64,000 nt of DNA from Stichopus chloronotus (Eukaryota; Echinodermata; Holothuroidea; Aspidochirotida; Stichopodidae). The notes below the pieces were generated by a model. The model saw only the letters and a list, made by a program, of their open reading frames with translations, ran no database searches and was not told the origin of the DNA. The position numbers were made by a program, and so were the translations under genes. How positions within the stretch are numbered: position 1 is the stretch's first letter; each line of letters starts with the position of its first letter. Below are positions 47,186-59,089 of the stretch, one piece after another. Location of the stretch: assembly GCA_021234535.1 (NCBI GenBank), contig CM037848.1, positions 16,261,444 through 16,325,443 on the forward strand, given 5' to 3'.

Positions 47186-49740
47186 GATTAAATGATGCAA
47201 AAATGGAGCATCTACTTTGTCAGGATTGGACACTATCTCTGCCAATTTTAAAAACATATATTTTTTTTATCAATATGGTCTTCTTCCAGAAACCTAATAA
47301 TAAGCTGACTTACACATAAGTGTGTGATATAGCATGAGGGAGAACTGTAATTTCAATACTTGTTTTTTTTTCTTCTTCTTCTTTTTCTTTTCATCTCATT
47401 GGTAACTGCTTTTAGTCTATATGAAAAAGATGAAAATAATACTCCAAAATAATAACAAGTATTCCAATCTATAAATAATCATTGTTTGTTAGTACAGGGC
47501 AGGCTCCCAGCAGGTCAAACGCTGCTTATTATTTCAGTCATTGTGCTTCAAAGTTTGATCCTTTTGTCGAAAGATTGCTTACCTTGTACACAAATGAATA
47601 AGCATGCAGTGACAGCCTCTGTCAAGAAAAGATGTGGCTTTGAACGATTATCTAAGTATTTCGTAACAAAAACCTGTCAGAGAATACAGACTTGTTAGAG
47701 CATGTCAGAGTTATTGAGCTAAGAGAAAATTTTTCAAATATTTACTATTCAAAAGTAAATTGTTTTGCTTATGATTTTTTTCTTTGATTGAATGGTGAAG
47801 GACACTTGTTGTGAACGCAACCTATATGATGGTGATTGCAAAGTGTGTGGGTGTATGTGGGTGGGCATGTGTGTGTGTAAGGTATGCATTGTGAAGCTTA
47901 CTCGGTTATCGTGGTAATGGAAAACAAAAAAATTAATACCTTTTCCTGTAGATTTGGTGTACTCTTATAAATAAATATACCAATTTTTCTCAGTGTGTTA
48001 TGAAAAGGTCCGAAAAGTGTTAGTCTAACTGGGTGTCTTGGTAGTACGTCTCCCAGAGTTACTCTTTATCTCTCAGTAGCGTGTTATCATTGATGGACTT
48101 CGACCAAGCAATGTTCCACATTCAAAGCTAATAGGAGAACCATACACATATAGATGAATATTTGTGTGTGATATATGTCAACAAAAGAAAAATTAAAATA
48201 TAAATGGATTTTTCTGTCTGTTGGAGTCTTTTCTGACTAAATTTGCCATTTGCAGATCCTTTTTACCAAAAATCTGTTTAGGGTGAAGATATGCTTACAC
48301 CCAAATTGGAAGAAAGTGTAGAAAGTAAAGATTTACATCGCATGTCACAATGACGTATTCTCCTTCAATTAGGTAGGAAATCAAAGGTGCTTATTGAAGA
48401 TTTACCTTGGGAGATATAGTGCTGAGTGAAATTCTAAACACTAATTAACAAATCCCTTTTGAAGGTCGTAATTTTTATAGTTCAACCCATTAACAGTTCA
48501 AACACTGATATTTGCTGTATAAGTACTTTGCATAAATACTGTTCAGCCGTTTGGTTAAGTGCATGTTATGTTCTTCACCACTGCCTACGTATTTCAGATG
48601 CGTAGGCCTAAAGGACTTCAAAACACAAGTCGTGTCTTGAAAAATTATTTCTCGCTGTGTAGCTGTTAAAGCTTGAATGCTTTAGGAATGTGTGGGTGGG
48701 TTTTATGCCTGCCTGTTGATCTTGTATTTACGATTTCTTTGCTCTTTTCATTTGAAACAAACAAGTCTAGGAATTGAACTCAGAAGATGAACAAGTTAGT
48801 TGAAACATCTTGATCTAGTTTTGACAAGGTACCACTGGTAAGGTAAGTGTGTGTCGCTGCTTTGGCCGATTTGAGTGCCTAAACACTGTTCTTTGCACAC
48901 CTAACTTCCCCTGGCCTTATATGGACTTCTCCTCATGATGTACTCACATGAGATCTCACTCAGAGAGCATGTTATTATTGTATCCTGATTTTCTAGAGCA
49001 AAAGGAGATTGTCATCCTGGTTCTTGTCCTTCTTCCAAAAAACTAAAAACAAATGTATGTATGCTCCGATTTCATGAAACATAGTTTTTACATTTGAGAG
49101 AATGCAAATATTGCTGAGTGAGCAATGAAGGAGCTGTAGAACATTTTATTCCTTTTGTTTTAAGATACCACTTGCATAATAATGTGACATAAATCTAAAT
49201 GTACATTTTAATGAATATCCCTCCCTATAAAAACTAAAACAATACATTGATTAAAAGAGCCAAGAGAATTGAAAATGCAAGAAAATCACAGTAGGGTCAA
49301 AGAATACGTATGCAAATGAATATCTATGATGTCATAGTGGCCAAGTTATGATCCCATCTGGCAGAACCCAACAATGACCTTTTAGTTTGTACCTCTTGAT
49401 ATATACCTGGGGTTCTCAGATGTGGCTTACATGACTTCTGATATCTTCTCGCTCTCTTTCACCAGTCCTTCACCGTCCTACACCCCCGCACCCGCACTCA
49501 CTCTTCCATCTTAAAAGACGTGTCCAGACAAATACTCAAAATACTTGTAATATCCATAATAATATGAAACAGCATCTCAACAACTGTCACGTCTTTGATA
49601 GATAGCAAACCAAGTGTGTGACATAGAAGCCTCAGAGAAACAAGATGAAAGAAAAACTTTAATGTCGTCATGATATGATTATGAATTATTCACGAGGCTG
49701 TCTTGAATTATTCATGATTCTGTCTTGACTGTTATATACT
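47186..49740. other. Intergenic AT-rich DNA
   Basis: No gene was recognised. A 70-codon ORF (47486-47698) begins just upstream of an acceptor-like TTAGTACAG, but it has no recognised domain and no matching upstream exon. TG-rich sequence occurs at about 47838-47880. Confidence 0.45.
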
Positions 49741-49754
49741 GTGAAATACATTAC

Positions 49755-49834
49755 AGTTTCAATATTTATGGATCAGTTTCAATATTTGTGGATCAGTTTC
49801 AGTATTTGTGGATCAGTTTCAATATTTGTGAATG
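49755..49834 (+). repeat. 20-bp tandem repeat, four copies
   Basis: Four copies of AGTTTCAATATTTGTGGATC with one or two substitutions each. Confidence 0.9.
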
Positions 49835-50221
49835 AGTTGGTGTTGCTTTTACAAGACAATGCCTCATAGGATGATTTTTGAATATTCTCTTTTTCTGACA
49901 TTAAGACTTTGGTTATGGTCTGGGCTATTCTTTTTAGGCAAAACTAATGAAAAAGTAACGTAACTGCCAAATTACTCACAAATGACAGCAAAAGAATTCA
50001 GTAAGAACTTCACGTGGCTTGAAATGCTTCTAAAATAATGTTTTCTTGTTAAGTAACATGAACTTTGTGAAAAAAAATGGAAACTTAACATATTCAATTG
50101 TATGAAATGAATGCAAATTGTTATAGCGTTTGTGCAAGAAATTGTGATGGTTACCCTTTGCCATAGTTACTCGAGCACAAAGATGTGAACAAACATCAAG
50201 AAAGCAAATTTTCTCTTATCT

Positions 50222-50403
50222 TCACACCATCACATTAATGTACTTCATTGCTGATATAGATGTAACTGTCACACCACTGCATTAATGTACTTCATTGCTG
50301 GTGTTTACTTGTCACACAGCCAGATTAATGTACTTCATTGTTGATGTAACTATCACACTGCGGAATGAATGTAACTTCATTGCTGATACATTGGTTACTA
50401 TCA
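50222..50403 (+). repeat. Roughly 45-bp tandem repeat, four diverged copies
   Basis: Each unit holds ATTAATGTACTTCATTGCTG and a TAACTGTCACAC-like block. Unit lengths vary by a few bases. Confidence 0.85.
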
Positions 50404-51016
50404 CCAAATCAGGTAAATATACTTTATTTTAAACAATTGCTTAAATCACTACAACCAAACCAAAATTTCTTATAACTCTCTGTTTTATGTAAAAAAAAAG
50501 TAACATGTTTGTGTTTTGTAGACTGTAGACATTGAAGGCCACACTGCCTACTTTTGCTTCTATTTTCCAGGTCAGACTTTTGTAATGTAGTAAAGAATTA
50601 CAGAGGAGAAAAATACGTCCATCATTGACTATGTAATGCTGTCGGTATGTCAGCTGTTCTTCCCAATTTGTCAATCTATAAACAAAATTTTTTGTAGTAT
50701 TTATTCTCAATTACCAGCATCATCATAAATGTCTTTTCTTGAAAGAGGGTCACGTCATCCCCGTGATAAATTTATTTTTATTTACAGAAAATACTATTAA
50801 TTGATCAAATAATATCACTCAGCCTTGCATTTTTTCAGCTTCATGTTTTTATTTTGGATTTGTAAAAGATTGTCTCTGTGAAGATTATATCATAACTTTT
50901 TTATTTTCTATTTTTTTTTTTTTCTGTTCCCACAAAGTAATCCTGCGATTTCATGTCGTTATATTTCAATTTCATTTACATAGTTTACACAGCTGGTCAT
51001 TTCTTCCCTGTATAAT

Positions 51017-51022
51017 TTTATT
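51017..51022 (-). terminator. Candidate polyadenylation signal for the P450 gene
   Basis: AATAAA on the minus strand about 93 nt beyond the P450 stop codon. Further AATAAA copies lie at about 50907 and 50848-50853, so the site used is uncertain. Confidence 0.4.
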
Positions 51023-51114
51023 TGCAGTCATCTGATGGAATTCTAATATGGCTGCTCATTTCGTGGAGGAACTTCTACACATCTGATTATCGAGATGAAA
51101 ACTTGTTTTTTACT

Positions 51115-51314
51115 TCAACTTGAAGTCAAGTTGACATCTTTTCGAGGACAAATGGAGATTTCATTTTCTCTTGGAACAAGATTTATTCCTCCAATAAAAG
51201 AAAGATCAACATCATGTTGGTCTTTGCTTTTCAGGGTGTACTTTTGCAAGATGTGAACAATGAAGGCTCTAAGGATAGACTTGGCCAACTTCTCTCCGGC
51301 ACAGATCCTTGGAC
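51115..51314 (-). CDS. P450 exon 5 (heme-binding loop to C terminus)
   Basis: Begins in phase 1 after acceptor TACTTTCAG. Encodes PRICAGEKLAKSILRAFIVH, then ILQKYTLKSKDQHDVDLSFI, ending in VNLTSS and TGA. It completes the heme loop split after FGI in exon 4. Confidence 0.95.
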
Positions 51315-54300
51315 CTGAAAGTACAAAGGAAAAGAGATCCCCCTTAGAAATTGTAATAGCAAGGACAATCTGGTTTAAATTGAATCAAGTAACGTAAGTA
51401 ATCCCTAGAGTTATACATCTTATTCCAAGTGATAACGTACAATGTTCCAAAAAATTGTCAGCTGATACAATTATAAAAGACTTCTAATACCGTGGAGGTA
51501 AAAATCATTACTAAATTTTATTGCAATAAGAAAATATAAATTTTTTGTTACAAATTAACAAAAACATTTGTTATTACAACTTATTAATTATGTGATAGCA
51601 GTTCAACAAATTAATAACATGCTATTACAAATTTATAATTTGTACTAACATCTTAATAAAATGTAATGGACCATTAGTAATTTGTAATAACAAGTTTGTA
51701 AGTTGTAATTACAAATTCATAATTTTGAGATAAGAAAATTGTGATGGCAAACTATTAGTTTGTATTAAAAATTGCACTAGTAGGCTTTTGTATCTTTATG
51801 AAATTATGCCAATGTGCTCTTTATTCATATGTGTGGTTTATGTCTCTTGTGATAATAGATAAATTGCTACTCCATTCACAGGCTTGATGGTCATGGAATT
51901 AAGTTGTAAAAATCACCAATGTCTTGTTCATACATAAAATAAGTCTTCGTAAGAGCGTTTAGTTCATGCACTGTGCTACTCGTACTCGCTTCTTTAGTTC
52001 GGCTTCTTCAGTTCCTCTTGTGTATTTATGCAGTATGAATGCTCTTAGAATGACCAGTGACCAGAGATTGGCTGATCTATATCAATGCAAGCAGCTGATA
52101 GGACCTTTTCACACATGCACAGTGCTTAAATGTCACAACTGTACTCTAAAATTACATGTCGCACTTGTTCCTCAATATGAACAAGTCCTTAAATTAGTAT
52201 TTATAATGTGAACACACCTTACATCATCAAGGCAGATAGCAAACTATTGTATTTGATTTATTTTTTTTTGTATATATTTCAGAACTTGAGGATTTGAACC
52301 ATGGGGATGGTGCTCAACAAAGAAGGAGCAGGTATTTTATAGAATCCTGAAGTCAATGTAAAAGTTGAAGTGCCATATATATGGCATTTTAATTTGACTT
52401 TACCATTTTAAAATACATACATCATTAAACTATTTGATGTCTCATTTTGAAAGAATATTGTGCCTAGTTTTTCTTTCACTCTTTGTTAGTTTACATGTGA
52501 CTTTTTTTCTCAGAGTTCTGTTAAAACAGGGATTTATTAACCTAATGGTTGTTAGTTCTCACCTATTCCAAACGAGAGCATATGTTTTGAATTGATGATG
52601 TCACCGTGTTCATCGAGGAACCTTTCTGGCTTGAACAGATGAGGATCTGGAAAGTCTTCTGAGTTGTGATGCGCAGAGAAGCAATCGCCCAAGACAGTCA
52701 TACCCTTAGAAATGGTATAACCATGGAATTTAAGTTCCTTGTCAGTAGCGTGTGGTACACCGAGAGGTGCAGGAGGCCTGATTCTCAGCCCTTCATAAAT
52801 CATTGCAGTGATGTATCGAAGTTTAACCATTTCTTTATCAGTTGGTTCATCTGAAATAAAATTTGTAAAGTACTTTAAAATGTTAGGTGCTTTGCTTCGT
52901 GATTGTTGTACAAGGAAATGCATGATGGGAAACTGTCTTTTGTGAGAACAACATTTTTGGAAAAATACCTTACAAAACATCGTGGACTCTTCTGTAAAAC
53001 AGATTTGGGAGTATGGGAAATGGACTGAATATGTCTGTCTTTGTTCTTAGAGTGACTTCATACACTAAACACTCCTAAATGGAGAAATAGTGAAACTCTT
53101 CTGTCAGACAAAGCAGATTTTTGGTTAATAATTGGAGTTACTGAAATTGAATACTGAGTATTTTGACCCTCAGGTGAATCCAGGACCATGGTTAAGACAG
53201 AGATGCAAATAATGACAAATGACAACCAATGAATGAGCAGCACCATTTGGCTACAAGTATCTAGGTAGAGCTTGCCCCACCCCCCTGCCTCTGTTAACAC
53301 CTTAGAAAGAAATCTCAAAATTGACAGAAAGCAAAAGGAAACAAGGAAAACAGAAAAAAAGAAAATAGACTGATGTATGTGGTCAAGCAGGTGTAAGTCA
53401 TTGACTTCATTGACCCAATTAAGAATGTGGGTGTATCTCATTGAGTACACAAGAACTCCATTGTCTTTGGTGAAGGCCAAAGGTTGTTTTAGGTCGACAA
53501 TGGTCAAGTTGTCAAATCTTTGTAAACACAATATCTCACTAAAGTAAGCTTTGATCAGTCTCAAATTTAGTACATAGGTATACCACGTTGAGTACAAAAA
53601 CCCTTTGTTTTTGAGGAGGTCAAAAGTCATTTGGGTTCAACAGCAGTCAAATTGTGAAAACTTTGTAAACATGATATCTCAAGAAGGAAATCTTGGACAA
53701 ATGTCATAAGTAGTATGTTGGTGTACCACATTGAGTATAAGATCCCTAATGACTTTGTTTGATGTCGAAGGTCATTTGAGGTCAACAAGGTCACATAAGT
53801 GAAATTCTTTTAAACTTCATACCTCAAGAAGGAAAACTTTGACAGATGTCATATTTAGTATGTAATTGTATTTCATTGACTACAAGAACCATTTGGTCTT
53901 TAATGGAGGTCAAAGGTCATTTGATGTCAGCAAGGGTCAAATTGTGAAAACCTTGTAAACATGATCTCAAGAAAGGAAGCTTGTACAGATGTTATATTTC
54001 ATATAAAGCACGGGTAGCCTTTGGCACATACTAATGCTTTAATGCAAGATTCAGAAAGAAAAAAATGCTCATAATTGGATCATCGAAACCCCAATGCATT
54101 TGTGCATTCTGGTTCTTACCATTTCCATACACAGCATCGATTTCTTCTTGTGCTTTTTTTTGTACATTTGGGTTTGCTGCCAGGAGAAGCATCAACCATT
54201 GAAATGATATCGCAGTGGTCTCACAACCGGCTTGAAAGAAGTCCATGATTGTCCCCACCAGTTGTTTTTGTTCCCCTTTGTTATCGTTCATTGTTTCTCC

Positions 54301-57300
54301 ATCATGAGATGATTCATATTCTCGCAAGTATTTAAACACGAAACTGTCCGATATATCTCCATTTCCATTCATTGAATAGTCCGGAGAATTTATCAAAGAG
54401 TGTAACAAGTCTTCCATTTTCGATAGATTGCTTTGCATGTCTACAAACCGCGACAGAAGTTTCTTTACTCCGATCGGGAGGTATTTGCCAGATAGCATAA
54501 GAATCGGGTTGGACTGAAAGTTTTCACTTATCAAGGCTTTGATGCATTTTGAGGTTTCCCTGTTTTCTTGGTAAAAAGATTCTCCAAATATAATTCCTCC
54601 TATTACGTCACTTGCTGCCAGAGCCGTTATTTCTCTTAGATTTATTCGTTTGGCGGTTTCGTCAATCAGAATCATAGTTCTGTGAATATGAGGTTTGATA
54701 GTCTCATCAAACTTCTGACAGTCAGCTACAACGGTCTTGAGGATGGATATAGACTTTCGTTTGTATTGTGTATGATAATTACCAGACGGGAGGAGAACAA
54801 TACCTAAATAAAAAGGAACAAATTACAATATATAAAGACAAATGATATAAACTGCAAAGAATGGTGTGAACATTTTTCTCTACAACATCTAGAACAGAAT
54901 AGTTGCAAATTTACATAGCCTTCCGTCAATCTTTGTCTAAAGACTACAAAGACAGATCGGCTGGGAGGACAAGATAGCGAAAACAACGCAAAACTTACGT
55001 GTGCAACTTACTATACAAAGTATTCCTATTCGAGAAAAAAAAAAACAGATACTGTTAGATAAGTGTTCGTATTTAGCAGTTCTCAGTCAGCTTAACATAT
55101 TTTGTTTAGTACAGTTGGTGCCATAATTTTAAAGCAAATTAAAAGCATGAAGCATTTTAAGAAATGTGGGTATGTGAGACCAGGGCCTGGTATGGCATAC
55201 CTACCAAATTCTTCAGAAGCCGAGAGAAGTGTGGTGGGACATAAAAAACTTTATGGTTCTTTCTCTATCTCATTTTGGAAAGCTTGTGAAAGGAGGTAAT
55301 CAAAATAAGTGAGAGGGTACTCTAAAAATAAGGAGGAATACACCTGTAACATTTCCGGACATCCTGAAAATAAACGTGATCAAACGTCCAAACAGCCAAA
55401 GTCTGTGGGGCGGATACCCTCACTCAACAATTACTCTTAACCATTTTAAAGTTGACCAGGAACAAAACAAAGTTAAACATTGCCATCCAATAAATAAGCT
55501 GGAATAATTGTCAGCAAAAGAGGAGGGCTACAAAAAAGTCTAAAATTGGTTTTGTTGCCGCCCCCCCCCCCCCTTTCCAGGACTATTATCCCAAAAATTT
55601 GTCCTAAGGTTGTCAAATTTAACAGAAAAGGGTACAAAATAAGGCTCAGGTTGCACCAAAGGACTTCTGGAGGCTTTGGGTTTGACCAAAGTGACGTCAC
55701 GCTTCGCAGTCGTTATGAGTCTCTTTTCTTATGTGGGCCATGCGTTCACCTTGGCGTCACGACCAAAGACTTGTGTAAAGAAACGAGGTCAAACTGTATA
55801 ATCGGTTTTTGAACGTGTTTGCCCACACCATTACAGCCCAACCCCCACATGTTCAGCAGGAAATGCATTTTTTTCCCTTTAAGTCTTTCAGTACCTTTTC
55901 ATTTAATTTTTTCAAGGATTGTCAATGAAAAGAATTGAAAGAGCTAGCCGTGTCATGAAATTGTCTTTTGTGAATGATCGTGTATCTATGTGACTGTTAA
56001 TTGCTTGTGTGTGTGTACGTGTGCGCTCGCCTTGATGAATTGCTTTATTATACAGGACTACCGACCCGGGACACTCCCCAGGGTTCCGGACTTGTCAGAA
56101 ACGTTTTACCACACCCCCTTCCATCCCCAAACCCAGTCTACGCCCTTGACCTACACTACAGCTCCTTTCAGTTGTATGTCGGTCATTTAAGATGATCAGT
56201 TGATCTACCTTTTTCACATCTTACCTGAATTACCCAATCCTGTAACTTCTCCCATTATGGGTGGACGTAAACCAAATTCGTTAGATCTACGAGCAAATGC
56301 TTCTTGTATAGAGGTAACATTATTCAGTATCAGACACCGCACAGGTCCAAGCTGTGAATGGAATAACGGCAAATATTAAAAGAGGTGGGACCTTTGGGTT
56401 TTAGAGTAACCTCATGATATGGACTTACATTCTTACACCCTCTGTGAACTAACTTGACAAATTGCATTTACTGGTGGTTGTTGATGGTAGGGATCTGGCG
56501 AATGGGTGACGAGGAGAGATGGACAAGGATGAAGGTAAATCTGTCTGTTAGATTACCTTCTCCTGTCTCCATTTCGTTGTGGTTGGATAGGAATGACGGT
56601 ACTCTGTTTCGTATGTCTTCCTAAAGATTCCAAATGTAATCTATCGTAAGTTCTCAAAGCAACGGCGGCTTTGCCGATAGCTTGCTGTAGAACTAAACTT
56701 TACATCTGAAGTATTCAGATCTAAGTATGTTCTCGTTGTGTGTCGTCACTGCTTACAGATTGTAAGGTAGCGTTTCACACGGCATAAATGTCATTTCAAA
56801 CTTCCACGAAGCGATTAAGTATTGACTTTCTAGTTTGTCACTGAAAGATTCCTTAATTATTTTATTTGACGGTGATGTTCAAAGTCGAGCCAGTATGACT
56901 GATTCATATTTTTTTTCACCAGAGTGATCGATACGGAATAGTAAACTAAGTACAATGACAACGTTAAAAGACTACGTCACACACAAGAATACCCGTTAGT
57001 TACAAGTCTACCTAACCGAGGAGGAGTCGTTACGGTGAGACCTAGTCTGTTACTCAGCTTGAAATTAATCTGGCAAAGTACGAGGCGCGGACCAGCCCAA
57101 TTGATCAGTATCTTCCTCAGTATTTCATTTCAGTGACTACAGTTAAAAATGTGCGATTGGAATTTCCAAGCTCTGTAAGAATTTTCTCCCTTGTTGAAGG
57201 TTTGGTGCCTTTCGTATACTGGTATACAAAAGAATTTCTTATCATAATTTTCTGGCCTCGATCCTTTTCGATTGTGATATAAAAATTAACCGTTAAAATT

Positions 57301-58960
57301 GTCAAATTAGCTTTTATTCTGAATGGGATGTTTTTCTTCTTTTTTTTTTTTTCTTGACTGCTGTGGATACATCTAAGGATCAGTGTGCCTTACATTCCCA
57401 ATGACGTGATCGTGAGTGAAGTAAATGTTCGCTTTTCAAAAGTTTACATGTTTTATTCAATTTTGTGACAATAGGTCCATGTCTTTTGCACTTTTCTCTT
57501 TTTGATACACCGTATAAGTGTTCTCCACAGGCTTGTAAGAGAGAGAGAAAGAAGGGGGGGGGGGGTCGGTCACGTGTGAATCGCGTACCTCGATCGAGAA
57601 GCGATGAAAATAAATATTAATATTGTCATTTTGATGAAAGATTTAAGATATAAGTTATTAATCTGCTTGTCGTGTTACAGTCAAACAACAAGTATTCCTG
57701 ACAGTTCGAGACTGAAAAAAACCGAAAACTGAAAATGGAAATTTAATAGAAAAGCAGTTAATTTAAGTGCCCCCCCCCCCCTCCTCATAAAAATGTTGAG
57801 AGAGGTGCTCTCCTTCGGAAGTTTGCAATGTAACAGTGAAGCAATTAATGTAGACAACCAGCTCTTTTCCCCCGCCCAAAAAAAAAAATGAAAAAAATCT
57901 TGACTATTCTACCGTACATGGTTACAACGTGGCACGCGACGAAACTGTTTTATATTCCCTTAAGGGCGATATATACATCACTTAAAGGGGAAACCAGGGT
58001 TTATTTTCACAATGTGTTTCACTACAATTCCCCACAGGTATCGTACAATGACTTATAACTAACAAATATGACCAAGATTATCACAAAACATGTGGACAAT
58101 TTCGAGAAACAGTCAAATTCGGTATAATCGTATACAAGAGGCTGTCTTGTCTTGTATATGAACGTTTATTTTTTGTACCCGGCAAATATTACGAGTTCTC
58201 ATTCAACAGTAATTAACGCAATAATTACCGTTTCTCCTACCTTCAAACACCGCCCCAAAGTCTGTATATTTCGGTGAACAAGTTTAAAGACAAAACAACT
58301 AACAGTTGATCGTATAACTACAAAGCAGTACATCATTATCTTTTTTTTTTTTGGTTTAACATGAAGCATCTCACAGTGCTTTGTATTCCCATTTTAGTGG
58401 GGCTCTAAGGATTATTCTCTTAATATTTCTCATTGACTTCTAGAGAAAAAGAAAACGTTTGTCCAAATTGTCCACGTTTTTCAAGCTGGAGGAAAAAAAA
58501 CTGAAGTAAACTGACCCACATCCGTCGGTATAAATTTGTTTGATCATACCTTATGTTGTTATAAGGTTGAAATTAAATCTCAAAATTAGTTTATATGTTA
58601 ATATCAATAATTTTGAGGTAATATTGGTAGGTTTTTTGGAGTTTTGAATGATATAAATGGTCATATAAAGTAACTGTTTATGCCACATGCACTTAAAAAG
58701 AGTTGAGGTAAACCGAAACTATACACAGGAGAAAAAAATGGAACTAATTATACTAACATACCTACCTTTAATGTGTAATAAGACCCGTGTAGTCGTGCAT
58801 ACTCCTGCAACTTCTCAAATGGATTATCCAACAATTGGAAAATGGAACCAAAAATGGGCAGACCCCTCGGTCCTGGTGGGTACATGGTATCACGTGTCCA
58901 TTCTCTCCAAATAAGGAACAAAATTAATAAGAAACCCAAAGCAAGAAGTGAGAACATCAT
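51115..58960 (-). CDS. Microsomal cytochrome P450, CYP2 clan (five exons, complete)
   Basis: Exons 58960-58766, 56351-56225, 54803-54120, 52850-52563 and 51314-51115 join in phase to a 497-residue protein, the normal length for a microsomal P450. Visible parts, in order: hydrophobic anchor about 3-18; PPGPRG hinge at 28-33; I-helix oxygen-activation motif AGCETT at 299-304; ExxR as EGLR at 355-358; PERF at 410-413; heme-binding FGIGPRICAG at 429-438, with Cys436 as iron ligand. The enzyme would sit in the ER membrane and use NADPH-P450 reductase to oxidise lipophilic substrates; the substrate cannot be told from sequence. The start is the first of two adjacent ATGs. The open frame reaches 30 nt further up only through a TTG codon, and an in-frame TGA lies at 59020. 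Oddity: the helix-C region (about 117-124) reads YHTQYKRK, lacking the Trp normally found in W-x-x-x-R. A CYP2/CYP17-like family is likely; an exact CYP number needs alignment. Confidence 0.95.
51315..52562 (-). other. P450 intron 4
   Basis: A 1.25-kb intron. At about 51535-51775 it contains AT-rich sequence with many near-palindromic repeats of TTACAAATT and AATTTGTAAT that can fold back on themselves. No further exon. Confidence 0.7.
52563..52850 (-). CDS. P450 exon 4 (K helix to PERF)
   Basis: Phase 1 on both sides. Encodes EPTDKEMVKLRYITAMIYEG, LRIRPPAPLGVPHATDKELK and on to LFKPERFLDEHGDIINSKHM plus LSFGI. It contains the ExxR pair and PERF motif that lock the heme pocket. Borders TTTATTTCAG and GTGAGA. 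Confidence 0.95.
52851..54119 (-). other. P450 intron 3
   Basis: A 1.27-kb intron, about half of which is the AGGTCA-rich array at 53390-53995. A 190-codon minus-strand ORF (53058-53630) runs through this array and is an artefact of it. Confidence 0.75.
53390..53995 (+). repeat. AGGTCA-rich tandem repeat, about four units of 141-148 bp
   Basis: Equivalent points of successive units lie at 53472, 53615, 53764 and 53905. Each unit contains an AGGTCAAAGGTCATTTGAGG-like block, a CAAATTGTGAAAACCTTGTA-like block, ATGATATCTCAAGAAGGAA and a TAGTATGT-GTACCACATTGAG-like block. The last unit has a perfect AGGTCA pair with one-base spacing (53907-53912 and 53914-53919). The array is antisense to the P450. 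Confidence 0.9.
54120..54803 (-). CDS. P450 exon 3 (helix C to I helix)
   Basis: The largest exon, phase 1 on both sides. It starts IVLLPSGNYHTQYKRKSISI, continues through helices D to H, reaches the I helix DFFQAGCETTAISFQWLMLL, and ends EEIDAVYGN before donor GTAAGA. It joins in phase to exon 4 with the usual spacing between the J helix and K helix. Confidence 0.95.
54804..56224 (-). other. P450 intron 2
   Basis: A 1.4-kb intron. At about 55500-55700 there is a 13-base C run (55561-55573) followed by GTTGCACCAAAGGACTTCTG, a phrase with the look of a dispersed repeat. Poly-A-rich and TG-rich patches also occur. No additional exon. Confidence 0.65.
56225..56351 (-). CDS. P450 exon 2 (B helix region)
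   Basis: Phase 0 in, phase 1 out. Encodes LGPVRCLILNNVTSIQEAFA, then RRSNEFGLRPPIMGEVTGLG and NS. The LGP...I...EAF-x-R pattern is standard for CYP2-type proteins just before helix C. Borders CATTCACAG and GTAAGA. Confidence 0.95.
56352..58765 (-). other. P450 intron 1
   Basis: A 2.4-kb AT-rich intron containing a 12-base G run (57554-57565) and a 12-base C run (57770-57781), plus TTAAAGGGG at about 57984 without a matching inverted end. No exon was recognised. Confidence 0.65.
58766..58960 (-). CDS. P450 exon 1 (membrane anchor and hinge)
   Basis: Encodes MMFSLLALGFLLILFLIWRE, then WTRDTMYPPGPRGLPIFGSI, FQLLDNPFEKLQEYARLHGS and YYTLK, ending at a phase-0 donor GTAGGT. The hydrophobic helix followed by charged residues and a proline-rich hinge is the signal anchor of ER P450s. 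Confidence 0.93.
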
Positions 58961-59053
58961 GTTCCAGAAGTGCCTAGAAGTGACTAGCAAGAACGACCAA
59001 CTTTTTCCTCGAGTTGCTCAACTGACACTAATATCGGATGCATCAAAGAGATC

Positions 59054-59064
59054 CGTTTTAAATA
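59054..59064 (-). promoter_or_regulatory. Possible TATA-like element of the P450 gene
   Basis: TATTTAAAAC on the minus strand about 95-105 nt before the P450 ATG, at a distance allowing a short leader. If transcription starts further up instead, a 33-codon upstream ORF (ATG at about 59085, stop just before the P450 ATG) would be included in the leader. Confidence 0.25.
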
Positions 59065-59089
59065 GAAGAAGACACTGGAGTTCATGATA

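Noticed and set aside
47486..47698. 70-codon ORF beginning near an acceptor-like site
   Set aside because: No recognised domain and no upstream exon with matching phase; likely chance.
53058..53630. 190-codon minus-strand ORF inside the P450 region
   Set aside because: It runs through the AGGTCA tandem array in intron 3, and the flanking P450 exons splice in phase without it.
58961..58990. Ten extra N-terminal P450 codons
   Set aside because: They would require starting at a TTG codon. The adjacent ATG pair at 58960 gives a normal anchor.
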